NCBI GenBank assembly: GCA_020024555.1
Contig: JAHHTQ010000022.1
Span: 1-35,413, forward strand
DNA from: Angelakisella sp.
Lineage (GTDB): Bacteria > Bacillota > Clostridia > Oscillospirales > Ruminococcaceae
Length of the DNA stretch: 35,413 nt
Direction of reading: 5' to 3'
Below the pieces are notes generated by a model. That model made no database searches and was not told where the DNA came from. It was given only the letters and a program-made list of their open reading frames with translations. How positions within the stretch are numbered: position 1 is the stretch's first letter; every line of letters starts with the position of its first letter. The position numbers and the translations under genes are program-made. This document shows, piece by piece, positions 16,476 to 25,096 of the stretch.

Positions 16476-18878
16476 ATGAAGAACAAACCTGATATTTCCG
16501 CAAAACAATTAGCTCAACTTATAGAAGATAAATTGGTTGTAGAACGTTCTGTATCGCTAACCACCGCATCGGTAGAGCAATTTTATAAAGCCAGCGCTAT
16601 GGTAATTCGTGATATTTTGGAAAAAAGAAGAAAATCTTTTGTTGCTGAAAATAATGCAAAAGGCAATAAACAAATCTACTATATGTCAATGGAATTTTTG
16701 GTAGGCAGAAGCTTAAAGAACAACTTATATAATCTTGGGCTTGAAAATGAATTTAGAGAAGCGCTTAAAACTTTTGGTCTGAAACCTGAATCATTATTTG
16801 AATGTGAGCCGGATCCCGGTCTTGGCAACGGAGGACTTGGCAGACTTGCCGCTTGCTATCTTGACGGGCTTGCAAGTACTGGTAGACTGGGTACGGGTTA
16901 TAGCATACTATATGAATACGGCATATTTAAACAAAAAATTGACGATGGTTGGCAGAGAGAACTACCGGACTATTGGCTACCGGGTGGCGATGTGTGGCTT
17001 GAAGCTATACCCGACCATGCTGTTGAAGTAAAATTCGGCGGTAATATAGCAGAAAAATGGGATAGTGGTATACACATGGTTAAACATGAGAACTATACAA
17101 CAGTCCTTGCCATACCGTATAACCTATACATTTCAGGATATGACAACAAAGCTGTCAGCCTACTTCGTCTATGGAGAGCGAAGAGCCCTGATATAAATAT
17201 GGAAGCTTTTAATAAAGGTGATTATCTATCTGCTTTCGGTCAACATAGCTATGCTGAAACTATCAGTAAAGTTTTATATCCAAACGACAATCATACAGAA
17301 GGTAAGCTACTTAGACTACGTCAACAATATTTTTTGACAGCGGCATCTGTATCTGATATCTTCCGTCGCCATATGTCCATATATGGAACTATCGAGAATT
17401 TTGCGGAAAAAAATGCTATTCATATTAACGATACACACCCAACGCTTGCTATTCCGGAACTTATGCGGGTACTTCTTGATGAATGTGGATATGACTGGAA
17501 TACTGCTTGGGGTATTGTAAAGAAAACATTTGCATATACAAACCATACTGTTATGTCAGAAGCATTGGAACAATGGGATATTAATTTGGTTCAAACACTT
17601 CTGCCACGTATTTATCAAATTATCAATGAAATTAACACAAGATTCTGCATAGACTTGCGTGAAAACTATCACTTGCCTGAAAATGTTATAGAAAGAATGA
17701 GTATAATTTGTAACGGCAAAGTAAGAATGGCTAATCTTTGCCTTGTTGGAAGTCACAGCGTCAACGGTGTTTCAAAACTGCACTCAGACATTATTCGTGA
17801 CGATTTGTTTAAAGATTTCAGCGCTATACACCCGGAAATGTTTAAAAATGTAACAAATGGCATAGCCGCGCGCAGATGGCTGTTACAATCAAATCCACGC
17901 CTTACAAAACTTATTGTTGACCATATCGGCGACGATTTCTTATATGATTTTTCTAAGCTTGAAGACTTTAAAAAATACAGTAATGATAACAAAGTGCTAC
18001 TTGCTCTTGCTGATATTAAACTTCAAAACAAACAGGATTTTGCGAAATATCTATATAATGAACGAGGTATAGTTGTCAATCCAAATTCTATCTTTGACGT
18101 ACAGGTTAAACGTCTACATGAATATAAACGCCAACATTTAAATGTTCTGCACATTATTCAACAATATTTAACCCTAAAAGAATATCCAAACCGTCCTTTT
18201 ACGCCAAAGACCTATTTCTTTGCCGCAAAGGCAGCGCCGGGATACTATATGGCTAAGAAGATAATTAAACTGATATGTGACTTTGGCAAACTGCTTGAAA
18301 ATGACCCTGTTGCAAAAGATAAACTGAAAATAGTATTTTTGGAAGAATACAATGTATCACTATCCGAAAAACTAATGCCTGCAAGCGAAATTTCAGAACA
18401 AATTTCATTGGCAGGCACTGAGGCAAGCGGTACGGGTAATATGAAGCTAATGCTTAACGGCGCGATAACTATGGGTACAGTTGACGGAGCAAACGTTGAA
18501 ATAGGTGAGGCTGTCGGAAGCGACAACATCTTCTATTTCGGTATGCGCACACCTGAGGTTGTAAACCTACAAAAACAAGGATACAACCCACACAATTATA
18601 TTAACAGCGAACTTCAAAGAGTACTTACCTTTATAAAAAATACTCCTGAACTGTCAGCATTCCACGATGTGCTTGACCAAATAAAAAATATTGACAGATA
18701 TATGGCTTGCGCTGATTTTGAAGATTACTGCAAGGTTCAAGATTATTCATCTGAGCTATACAGAGAAGAAAATCTAAAATGGCAAAGAATGTCACTTATC
18801 AATATTGCATCTGCCGGTATTTTCTGCGCCGACAGAGCTATTGATGATTATGCCCGTACTATTTGGCATATAGACTGA
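16476..18878 (+). CDS. glgP: Glycogen/starch/alpha-glucan phosphorylase
   Basis: Phosphorolytic release of glucose-1-phosphate from the non-reducing ends of alpha-1,4-glucans in the cytosol. Full length at 800 residues. Family blocks are intact: YYMSMEFLVGRSLKNNL, GNGGLGRLAACYLDGLA, TNHTVMSEALEQW, VQVKRLHEYKRQ and the PLP-binding EASGTGNMKLMLNGA with Lys657. No regulatory extension is seen. An AAAGGA site precedes ATG 16476. No other glycogen genes accompany it; galU and the epimerase-like gene are several kilobases away and not linked. Confidence 0.97.
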   Translation: MKNKPDISAKQLAQLIEDKLVVERSVSLTTASVEQFYKASAMVIRDILEKRRKSFVAENNAKGNKQIYYMSMEFLVGRSLKNNLYNLGLENEFREALKTFGLKPESLFECEPDPGLGNGGLGRLAACYLDGLASTGRLGTGYSILYEYGIFKQKIDDGWQRELPDYWLPGGDVWLEAIPDHAVEVKFGGNIAEKWDSGIHMVKHENYTTVLAIPYNLYISGYDNKAVSLLRLWRAKSPDINMEAFNKGDYLSAFGQHSYAETISKVLYPNDNHTEGKLLRLRQQYFLTAASVSDIFRRHMSIYGTIENFAEKNAIHINDTHPTLAIPELMRVLLDECGYDWNTAWGIVKKTFAYTNHTVMSEALEQWDINLVQTLLPRIYQIINEINTRFCIDLRENYHLPENVIERMSIICNGKVRMANLCLVGSHSVNGVSKLHSDIIRDDLFKDFSAIHPEMFKNVTNGIAARRWLLQSNPRLTKLIVDHIGDDFLYDFSKLEDFKKYSNDNKVLLALADIKLQNKQDFAKYLYNERGIVVNPNSIFDVQVKRLHEYKRQHLNVLHIIQQYLTLKEYPNRPFTPKTYFFAAKAAPGYYMAKKIIKLICDFGKLLENDPVAKDKLKIVFLEEYNVSLSEKLMPASEISEQISLAGTEASGTGNMKLMLNGAITMGTVDGANVEIGEAVGSDNIFYFGMRTPEVVNLQKQGYNPHNYINSELQRVLTFIKNTPELSAFHDVLDQIKNIDRYMACADFEDYCKVQDYSSELYREENLKWQRMSLINIASAGIFCADRAIDDYARTIWHID

Positions 18879-18900
18879 TAAATTTGTCTCTATAATAAAA

Positions 18901-18949
18901 AAAACAAACCCTCCTATGATTTTTATTTTTTCATAGGAGGGTTTGTTTT
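18901..18949. terminator. Bidirectional terminator between glgP and the anti-sigma-like gene
   Basis: AAAACAAACCCTCCTATGA and its exact complement TCATAGGAGGGTTTGTTTT form a perfect 19-bp stem with an 11-base loop. A/T flanks on both sides suit both converging transcripts. Confidence 0.95.
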
Positions 18950-18953
18950 ATAA

Positions 18954-20153
18954 TTATGATAGTCTTACTTTGTAATCAGCAAGTTCAAAATCAATTATTT
19001 TATTAACATCTGTTTCTATGTCTTGCGCAAAAATAGTGATGTTTTTCATCAATGTGTTTATATCCACTATCATATTATTTCCCAAAACGGCTTTTGACTG
19101 TACGCTGGGCGTATTATCGCCAAATTCACATAGAGACAATATGATATATTCATTGTTTGGTATATCTTTAAATTTATAAATATTTTGCGGATTAATAGGC
19201 ATAAATACATTGTCGTTTTCGGCAACAAGCGGAGCGACAATGCCTTTGTCTGTTATTGGTTTATATGTCGCTACAATAACTTTGTCTTTGTCTACCTTGT
19301 GTTTAATGTATTCGCCTTCCTGTAAAGAAGTATACATTAATTGCGGATTATTTTTATCTTCTATATTGTATAAGGAAAAATAGGTAACGTTATTAAAATC
19401 GTTTTCGTCTACAATACCGTCAAAACTGTATTGTTTCAGTAAATCGTTGTTATATAAATCTTTGGTGTTTTTATAAGATGAGATAATACCTATGTTATTG
19501 TTGTCTATTGAGAAAAAGTCAATAGCGCCCCCTTTTACCTGTATGGTAGAAAGTAGTTTTCCTTTATCCAAAATTTGAATTTCAGACGTATCGTTTTGTT
19601 CATTGTAGTTACTTGAAGAACGATTTTGATTATTACTGTTTTCAGAAGGTTCTATATGTGGAGGATAATATACATTTTTCTTTTGTGGTAGAGTTTGCAT
19701 TATATCATCATAAAAATGCATTAGATTTTCTTCTTCGGATAAATTTTCTTTAATACTCTTTGAGGTTGTTTCAGGAACAGCAATTAATGAGCTTTTTTCT
19801 TCGGATTTTACTGTTACTGCGGGGGCATCGATACTAAATGTAGTATCTTGTTGGCGCGCATTGTTTGTTTCTATATATGATGCGTTATCTAAATCCATTG
19901 TGTAGTATATAAATACTGCTATTATAAATATAGATGCGTAAGCAAGTATCGGTTTTAGATAAGGTTTAATATTAAATTTTTTATTTGCATTTAAGTCTAT
20001 TATATTGCCACCCATATTATCAATGGACAATTCACCACTATCCATTTTGGCAAACAGATTTTCGGCAGATAAACTTTGCGGAAAGTCCGGTGAGGGAATA
20101 CTTTTTAACAGTTCTTCTATTTCTTTGTTAGTTATATCTGATTTTTTTTGCAA
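18954..20153 (-). CDS. Membrane protein with shortened beta-propeller region, putative anti-sigma factor
   Basis: Residues 1-~68 are cytosolic and include SIPSPDFPQSLSAENL. A transmembrane span follows (~70-86, PILAYASIFIIAVFIYYTM), then an Asn/Ser-rich linker and an outer domain. From ~190 onward the text follows the secreted beta-propeller family (PF09826-like): YFSLYNIEDKNNPQLMYTS, EGEYIKHKVDKDKVIVATY, NPQNIYKFKDIPNNEYII and QSKAVLGNNM. It stops where the first part of a full propeller would end, so the protein is much shorter than usual relatives. It starts at TTG 20153 with AAGGAGGG upstream, 37 bases after the sigma gene. That position suggests it controls the sigma factor; this is inference. 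Confidence 0.65.
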   Translation of the reverse strand: MQKKSDITNKEIEELLKSIPSPDFPQSLSAENLFAKMDSGELSIDNMGGNIIDLNANKKFNIKPYLKPILAYASIFIIAVFIYYTMDLDNASYIETNNARQQDTTFSIDAPAVTVKSEEKSSLIAVPETTSKSIKENLSEEENLMHFYDDIMQTLPQKKNVYYPPHIEPSENSNNQNRSSSNYNEQNDTSEIQILDKGKLLSTIQVKGGAIDFFSIDNNNIGIISSYKNTKDLYNNDLLKQYSFDGIVDENDFNNVTYFSLYNIEDKNNPQLMYTSLQEGEYIKHKVDKDKVIVATYKPITDKGIVAPLVAENDNVFMPINPQNIYKFKDIPNNEYIILSLCEFGDNTPSVQSKAVLGNNMIVDINTLMKNITIFAQDIETDVNKIIDFELADYKVRLS

Positions 20154-20190
20154 ATATATACCCTCCTTAAAAATTCTCTATCATTAAATA

Positions 20191-20700
20191 TTAACTTAAC
20201 ATTTTTTGTAATTTCTTCATTGTTCTATGTATTTTTGAACTTACCGTACCTTGTGGTAAATCTTTGATTTCTGCAATTTCTTTTATGGTGTAGTTATATA
20301 ATACTGACAATAATACAAATTCACGCTCTTCAAACGTAAGTTTGCCTATTGCCTCCCATAAAATTACTTTTTCTTCACTGTTATCTTTTGCAGATATATT
20401 TAAACATTCGCTGATATCAACAGTAGATTTGTTTTTTATATAATTTCCGATTTTGCGTTTGCATCTTATGGATAAAATTCGCATTATCCATGGCTTAAAG
20501 CTACTGTCGTTACGTAAATTTTTTATACCGTTAAACGCTTCAATAAAAGTTTCACTGACAGCGTCTTCGGCGTCTTCTTTATTGCCAAGTATATATAGTG
20601 CAAGCTTATAAAGGTCTTTTGCTACACTTTCATATAATTTTCCAAAAGCTATTCTGTCTCCTTTTTTAGCTTCGGCTATATCATGGGGATTTAACTCCAT
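20191..20700 (-). CDS. ECF-type RNA polymerase sigma factor
   Basis: A 169-residue extracytoplasmic-function sigma factor with only regions 2 and 4. Region 2 covers ~10-75 (FGKLYESVAKDLYKLALYILGNKEDAEDAVSETF contains the core-binding and -10-recognition helices; FKPWIMRILSIRCKRK ends it). Region 4 covers ~110-168 (LTFEEREFVLLSVL, then the HTH YTIKEIAEI...PQGTVSSKIHR). ATG 20700 follows AAAGGGCGG. It is first in a two-gene unit with the membrane protein. Its regulon and signal are unknown, and the upstream promoter is of normal sigma-A type, so autoregulation is not visible. Confidence 0.93.
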   Translation of the reverse strand: MELNPHDIAEAKKGDRIAFGKLYESVAKDLYKLALYILGNKEDAEDAVSETFIEAFNGIKNLRNDSSFKPWIMRILSIRCKRKIGNYIKNKSTVDISECLNISAKDNSEEKVILWEAIGKLTFEEREFVLLSVLYNYTIKEIAEIKDLPQGTVSSKIHRTMKKLQKMLS

Positions 20701-20832
20701 TACATACCGCCCTTTCTAACTACATTTATTACGTGTCGTTTTCTATTTGTTTTATTGCATAATTATAAATATTTTATTGTATGTATATATTAAAACCAAA
20801 AGTCTTTTTTTAAAAAAAACATAATCATCATT

Positions 20833-20861
20833 ATTATAATATATAGATATTAATTTTGCAA
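20833..20861 (-). promoter_or_regulatory. Promoter for the sigma factor operon
   Basis: Minus strand TTGCAA (20861-20856), 17 bases, TATAAT (20838-20833). The start is predicted near 20826, giving a ~125-base leader. This lies in the 324-base gap 20701-21024, which also holds the cre-like site and the sdaA terminator listed separately. Confidence 0.7.
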
Positions 20862-20875
20862 GGCAAATAAAGGTA

Positions 20876-20890
20876 TGTAAAGCGCTTTAA
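20876..20890. promoter_or_regulatory. Possible cre-like (CcpA) site
   Basis: TGTAAAGCGCTTTAA resembles the catabolite-responsive element (a TGnAA-GCG core in a palindrome). It lies 15 bases upstream of the sigma operon -35 box and downstream of sdaAA. By-eye match only; palindromes of this size occur by chance in A/T-rich DNA. Confidence 0.3.
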
Positions 20891-20923
20891 ATTTCAACTT
20901 TTTTTGTATATATAAAAAAATAT

Positions 20924-20972
20924 AAAAACTTAACACTAATACAACTTAATGTATTTATGTTAAGTTTTTAAA
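20924..20972 (-). terminator. Terminator of the sdaAB-sdaAA operon
   Basis: AAAAACTTAAC (20924-20934) pairs perfectly with GTTAAGTTTTT (20959-20969). Inside, ATACA and TGTAT form a second stem. It lies 55 bases beyond the sdaAA stop, in leftward orientation. Confidence 0.8.
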
Positions 20973-21024
20973 TTAGTATAATATCACATTTTGGATTTTT
21001 ACTTTGCCATTTTTAATAAAATAA

Positions 21025-21903
21025 TTATCCGAAAATTTGTTTAAAAATAGATTTCCCTGTTGGAGTTACCGCAAGTCCACCCTGAGCTGTTTCTTTCAGT
21101 GTGTGTGGCATACTGTCCCCAATACGCTTCATTGCAACTATTACTTCATCGGCAGGAATATGACATTTTACCCCTGCAAGCACTGCCTCGGCGGCGGCAA
21201 AAGCATTTACAACACCTGAGGCATTACGCATTATACACGGAACTTCGACCAGTCCGGCAACAGGGTCGCAAACCAGTCCAAGCATATTTCCAAGGGAAAT
21301 GCCAACTGCATAGTCTATCATTTGCGCAGTACCACCCATAATTTCAACAATAGCCGCCGCCGCCATAGCAGATGCCGAGCCACATTCAGCCTGACAACCA
21401 CCCTGCGCGCCGGAAAGAGAAGCGTTTACAGCAATTACAGAGCCAACGGCAGACGCAGTGAACAGTCCCATTATTGCCTGATGTCTTGTGATTTTTTTAT
21501 TGCTAAGCAAAGTTATAATGGCAGCCGGTATTATTCCGCAAGAGCCGGCTGTTGGGGCTGCCACAATTTTTCCCATGGCGGCATTTAGCTCGCTGACAGC
21601 TACCGCTGTTATAAGTGAATCACTGAAACTTTCACTTAACAGACTTTTTCCTTCTTCTTTAAATTTTTTCAGTTTATACGCATCTCCGCCGGTAAGTCCG
21701 CTTGTTGAACGTAAATCTTTGTCACAACCGTCTTTTGCCGCCTGTTCCATTACAAGCAGACATTCAGCCATTTTATTATAAATATCACCTTTTGAAAGTT
21801 CGGTGTCTGCTGCCTCCCACTCCAAAACAAGTTCGGATAGAGGTCGGGATTCATTTTTGGATATTTCCAGTATTTTTGAAAGTGAAGTGTATCTTGACGC
21901 CAT
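21025..21903 (-). CDS. sdaAA: L-serine ammonia-lyase, iron-sulfur-dependent, alpha subunit
   Basis: Catalytic subunit of the [4Fe-4S] L-serine dehydratase that converts L-serine to pyruvate and ammonia. It has 292 residues. Family blocks VAAPTAGSCGIIPAA, GAQGGCQAECGSASAMA and VCDPVAGLVEVPC contain the conserved cysteines for the cluster. ATG 21903 follows AAGGAG. It is the second gene of a two-gene operon, 33 bases after sdaAB, the normal Firmicutes arrangement with alpha and beta chains on separate genes. Confidence 0.97.
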   Translation of the reverse strand: MASRYTSLSKILEISKNESRPLSELVLEWEAADTELSKGDIYNKMAECLLVMEQAAKDGCDKDLRSTSGLTGGDAYKLKKFKEEGKSLLSESFSDSLITAVAVSELNAAMGKIVAAPTAGSCGIIPAAIITLLSNKKITRHQAIMGLFTASAVGSVIAVNASLSGAQGGCQAECGSASAMAAAAIVEIMGGTAQMIDYAVGISLGNMLGLVCDPVAGLVEVPCIMRNASGVVNAFAAAEAVLAGVKCHIPADEVIVAMKRIGDSMPHTLKETAQGGLAVTPTGKSIFKQIFG

Positions 21904-21936
21904 AATAATTATTATCTCCTTGTCTTTTTAAACAAC

Positions 21937-22602
21937 TTATATGTTTTCCTGTTGAATAATTGTGCAGTCTATAACATTAGGTAAAAGTTTTAATTGATGA
22001 ACAATATCTTTATTGACTTTACCGTCAATTTCTATTGTCATAACAGCATTACCGCCTTTTTGCTCACGTGATAAGTTAAAGTTGCAAATATTAATGCCGA
22101 TTGGCGCAAGCGCATTTGTAACGGCGGCTATTGTTCCCGGTTTGTCTTTATGTTCGATTACAATAACCGTATAGTGTCCGTTTAAAGAAACAACGGTATT
22201 ATTAAGTTTTTTTATAAGTATATTTCCACCCCCGACAGACGCCCCTTCAATAGTGGCGCTTTTACCGTTTTTATCGGTAAGTGTTACAACTGCTGTATTG
22301 GGGTGCGCATTTTCTATATCAACTTCTCTTATATTTATACTGATACCTTGTTCTTTCGCAAGCGCTATACTGTTACGGATACGCACATCATCAGGCATCA
22401 TACCCATAATGCCACCCACGATTGCTTTATCGGTTCCGTGTCCCTTATATGTTCTTGCAAAAGAGCCAGAAAAACCTATATCGGCGCTGACAGGCTGGCT
22501 TCCCAAAAAGTCCCGCGCAATTTTGCCTATTTTGGCTGCGCCTGCTGTATGTGAACTGCTTGGACCTATCATAATAGGCCCGATAATGTCAAAAACACTC
22601 AT
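21937..22602 (-). CDS. sdaAB: L-serine ammonia-lyase, iron-sulfur-dependent, beta subunit
   Basis: Partner of the catalytic alpha subunit. Residues ~1-140 form the allosteric-substrate-binding (ASB) domain with FDIIGPIMIGPSSSHTAGAAKIG, and ~148-221 form an ACT domain (YTVIVIEHKDKPGTIAAVTN). 221 residues is normal. A TGAGGT site precedes ATG 22602. It shares the 330-base intergenic region 22603-22932 with acpP, transcribed in the opposite direction. No clear promoter for the sda operon could be picked out of the A/T-rich stretch. Confidence 0.97.
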   Translation of the reverse strand: MSVFDIIGPIMIGPSSSHTAGAAKIGKIARDFLGSQPVSADIGFSGSFARTYKGHGTDKAIVGGIMGMMPDDVRIRNSIALAKEQGISINIREVDIENAHPNTAVVTLTDKNGKSATIEGASVGGGNILIKKLNNTVVSLNGHYTVIVIEHKDKPGTIAAVTNALAPIGINICNFNLSREQKGGNAVMTIEIDGKVNKDIVHQLKLLPNVIDCTIIQQENI

Positions 22603-22779
22603 TTTATAAATACCTCATAATATTTTAATATATGTATAAAAATACAAAATACATATATTTATTTTAACACAAAAGGGAAAAAAATAAACTGTTTTAGTAA
22701 TAAAAAATAAGAATAAATAATATAACATAAATAAAATATGAAAAAAAATAATTTTTACAAAAAAATTTTAAAAAAAGTC

Positions 22780-22808
22780 TTGCCATTTTTTAAAAAAAAA
22801 GATATCAT
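22780..22808 (+). promoter_or_regulatory. Promoter for acpP
   Basis: TTGCCA (22780-22785), 17 bases of T then A tracts, TATCAT (22803-22808). The start is predicted near 22815, just at a TTGACA that has no matching -10. The long A/T tracts in the spacer and upstream suggest bent DNA or an UP-like element. Nothing else is recognised in 22603-22932. Confidence 0.6.
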
Positions 22809-22932
22809 ATTGACAGCACTACTAACCCTATTAAAAAACCATTTTTTAAATTTAAATTATATTGGGTGTATGTTGTGAATACTATAAAAATAAATATAAA
22901 AAAATTTATTAATATTAAAAGGAGAAAGAATT

Positions 22933-23160
22933 ATGATATTCGAAAAAGTTTCAGCTATTATTGCAGAGCAATTTGATATGGACGTAAATGACATTAAAGA
23001 ATCAACAGCTCTTGTTGAAGATTTGGGAGTAGATTCCATTGACCTAGTAGACCTTATTATGTCTTTTGAAGATGAGTTTGATATGGAATTCCCTGACGAA
23101 GATGTTGAAAATATCAAGACAGTCGGTGATATAGTAGAATATATCGAGGACCGTATATAA
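22933..23160 (+). CDS. acpP: Acyl carrier protein
   Basis: A 75-residue acidic helical carrier of fatty-acid intermediates on a 4'-phosphopantetheine arm. The attachment serine is Ser35 in GVDSIDLVDL (usually DSLD; the Ile variant is common). The sequence is otherwise a normal type II ACP (KVSAIIAEQFDMDVNDIKESTALVEDLG). AAAGGAGAAAG precedes the ATG. It stands alone with its own promoter and terminator, away from any fab cluster in this window. Confidence 0.95.
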   Translation: MIFEKVSAIIAEQFDMDVNDIKESTALVEDLGVDSIDLVDLIMSFEDEFDMEFPDEDVENIKTVGDIVEYIEDRI

Positions 23161-23210
23161 ACAGTACGCAGTTCTTTTAAAAACTAAATGATTGTACTTA
23201 AAAAATTTTG

Positions 23211-23248
23211 GACAGTTAAACGGACTTTGCCCTATAACTGTCTTTTTA
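23211..23248 (+). terminator. acpP terminator
   Basis: GACAGTTA (23211-23218) pairs with TAACTGTC (23235-23242) across a 16-base loop, followed by TTTTTA. Confidence 0.85.
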
Positions 23249-23318
23249 TATAATATAATTAAATCAGCATAACAATGCTTTTTGGTTAAATAATATATAT
23301 TGAAAGGAAAACAAAAAA

Positions 23319-24755
23319 ATGGCAGACAATAAAAAAATGGTGGACAGTATAACTGCTATGGACGTAGACTTCGCAAAGTGGTATACAGATGTTGTAAAAA
23401 AAGCGGAACTTTGTGACTATTCTTCCGTAAGAGGTTGTATGATACTACGTCCGTATGGCTATGCTATATGGGAAAATATACAAAAATATTTAGACGCAAA
23501 GTTTAAAGAGACAGGACACGAAAACGTATATATGCCTATGCTTATTCCGGAAGGATTATTGCAAAAAGAGAAAGACCACGTTGAAGGCTTTGCTCCCGAA
23601 GTTGCATGGGTAACACATGGCGGTAGCGAAAAATTACAAGAGAGACTTTGTGTCCGTCCTACTTCCGAGACACTTTTCTGCGAGCATTATGCGAATATAA
23701 TCAACAGTTATCGAGATTTGCCAAAGCTATACAATCAATGGTGTTCGGTAATGCGTTGGGAAAAGACAACACGTCCTTTCTTGCGTACAAGTGAATTTTT
23801 GTGGCAAGAAGGTCACACAATGCACGAAACAGCAGAGGAGGCAATAGAAGAAACAGAAAGAATGCTAAATGTTTATGCCGATTTCTGCGAAAAGATACTT
23901 GCAATACCTGTTGTAAAGGGTAAAAAGACAGATAAAGAGAAATTTGCGGGAGCAGAGGCAACATATACTATTGAAGCTATGATGCATGACGGTAAAAGTT
24001 TGCAATCAGGTACAAGTCACTATTTCGGTGATGGTTTTGCGCACGCATTTGACATTAAATACACAGACCGCAACAATAAGCTACAATATCCACATCAAAC
24101 ATCTTGGGGTGTTACAACCCGTTTGATTGGCGCTATCATTATGACTCATGGTGACGATAACGGACTTGTTTTGCCTCCATATATTGCGCCGGTACAGGTA
24201 GTGGTTATTCCTGTTCAACAACAAAAAGAAGGCGTTGTTGAAAAAGCAACAGAAGTATGCAACCGTCTGAAAGCTAACTTTAAGACAAGCATTGATACGT
24301 CTGACCATATGCCTGGCTGGAAATTTGCCGAGTATGAAATGAAAGGCGTTCCACTGAGACTTGAACTTGGCCCGAAAGATATTGAGAAAAATCAGTGTGT
24401 GCTTGTTCGCCGTGACACAAGAGAAAAAGTATTCGTAAGTCTTGATGAACTCGAAACAAAGATAACGGAAATACTTGCCGATATTCAGGAAAATCTATTT
24501 AAACGTGCGCTGGAAAACCGTGAAAACAGAACATATACGGCGGTAACTCTTGATGAGATAAAAGAAATTGCCGATAAGCACAATGGATTTATAAAGACTA
24601 TGTGGTGCGGTGATGTTGAGTGTGAAGAAAAACTAAAAGAAGTTGCCGGTGTAAGCAGTAGATGTATGCCATTTGCGCAAGAGAAAGTCAGTGAAGTTTG
24701 TCCCGTATGCGGAAAACCTGCAAAAGCAATGGTTATATGGGGTAAAGCATACTAA
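23319..24755 (+). CDS. proS: Prolyl-tRNA synthetase (short, type-3 form)
   Basis: Class II synthetase charging tRNA-Pro. At 478 residues it is the archaeal/eukaryote-like form without the long INS editing insertion of the ~570-residue bacterial form. Motif 2 is RPFLRTSEFLWQEGH and the RPTSET block is near residue 113. The anticodon-binding domain starts around 285 (PVQVVVIPVQQ), and a C-terminal extension has a Cys-rich end (VCPVCGKPAKAM). GAAAGGA precedes ATG 23319. No T-box leader is present upstream (only ~70 bases after the acpP terminator). It is followed after 28 bases by a YbjQ-like gene, likely in the same transcript. Confidence 0.96.
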   Translation: MADNKKMVDSITAMDVDFAKWYTDVVKKAELCDYSSVRGCMILRPYGYAIWENIQKYLDAKFKETGHENVYMPMLIPEGLLQKEKDHVEGFAPEVAWVTHGGSEKLQERLCVRPTSETLFCEHYANIINSYRDLPKLYNQWCSVMRWEKTTRPFLRTSEFLWQEGHTMHETAEEAIEETERMLNVYADFCEKILAIPVVKGKKTDKEKFAGAEATYTIEAMMHDGKSLQSGTSHYFGDGFAHAFDIKYTDRNNKLQYPHQTSWGVTTRLIGAIIMTHGDDNGLVLPPYIAPVQVVVIPVQQQKEGVVEKATEVCNRLKANFKTSIDTSDHMPGWKFAEYEMKGVPLRLELGPKDIEKNQCVLVRRDTREKVFVSLDELETKITEILADIQENLFKRALENRENRTYTAVTLDEIKEIADKHNGFIKTMWCGDVECEEKLKEVAGVSSRCMPFAQEKVSEVCPVCGKPAKAMVIWGKAY

Positions 24756-24783
24756 TAATTCAAAAAGTGAGGATTATATAACT

Positions 24784-25095
24784 ATGATTATTTCAACAAC
24801 AGAAACACTTAATAACAAACAATATGAGATTTTGGGTATAGTTCAAGGTAGTACAGTTCAATCAAAAAATATAGGTAAGGATATTCTTTCAGGCTTTAAG
24901 TCTATGGTAGGCGGAGAGATAAAAGAATATACTGAAATGATGAACGAGGCAAGAGCAATAGCTTATGAAAGAATGGTTGCCGATGCGGAAAGAATGGGCG
25001 CAGATGCAATAGTGTCTTTTAGATTTACTTCATCAGCCATTATGCAAAGCGCTTCGGAAATTCTTGCTTATGGTACTGCTGTAAAAATTCTATAA
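24784..25095 (+). CDS. YbjQ/UPF0145-family protein
   Basis: A 103-residue protein of the UPF0145 (YbjQ) family, sometimes called a heavy-metal-binding domain on fold grounds; function not established. Typical blocks are YEILGIVQGSTVQSKNIGKDI, YTEMMNEARAIAYERM and GADAIVSFRF. Family members form pentameric rings. The frame is open upstream into proS, but ATG 24784 with a GAGG site is the family start. It ends one base before the MFS gene's ATG, so the two are tightly coupled. Confidence 0.88.
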   Translation: MIISTTETLNNKQYEILGIVQGSTVQSKNIGKDILSGFKSMVGGEIKEYTEMMNEARAIAYERMVADAERMGADAIVSFRFTSSAIMQSASEILAYGTAVKIL

Positions 25096-25096
25096 T

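Noticed and set aside
23249..23318. T-box leader ahead of proS (and likewise ahead of trpS)
   Set aside because: Too short, and no GGGTGGNACCGCG-type antiterminator sequence; trpS overlaps the upstream gene.
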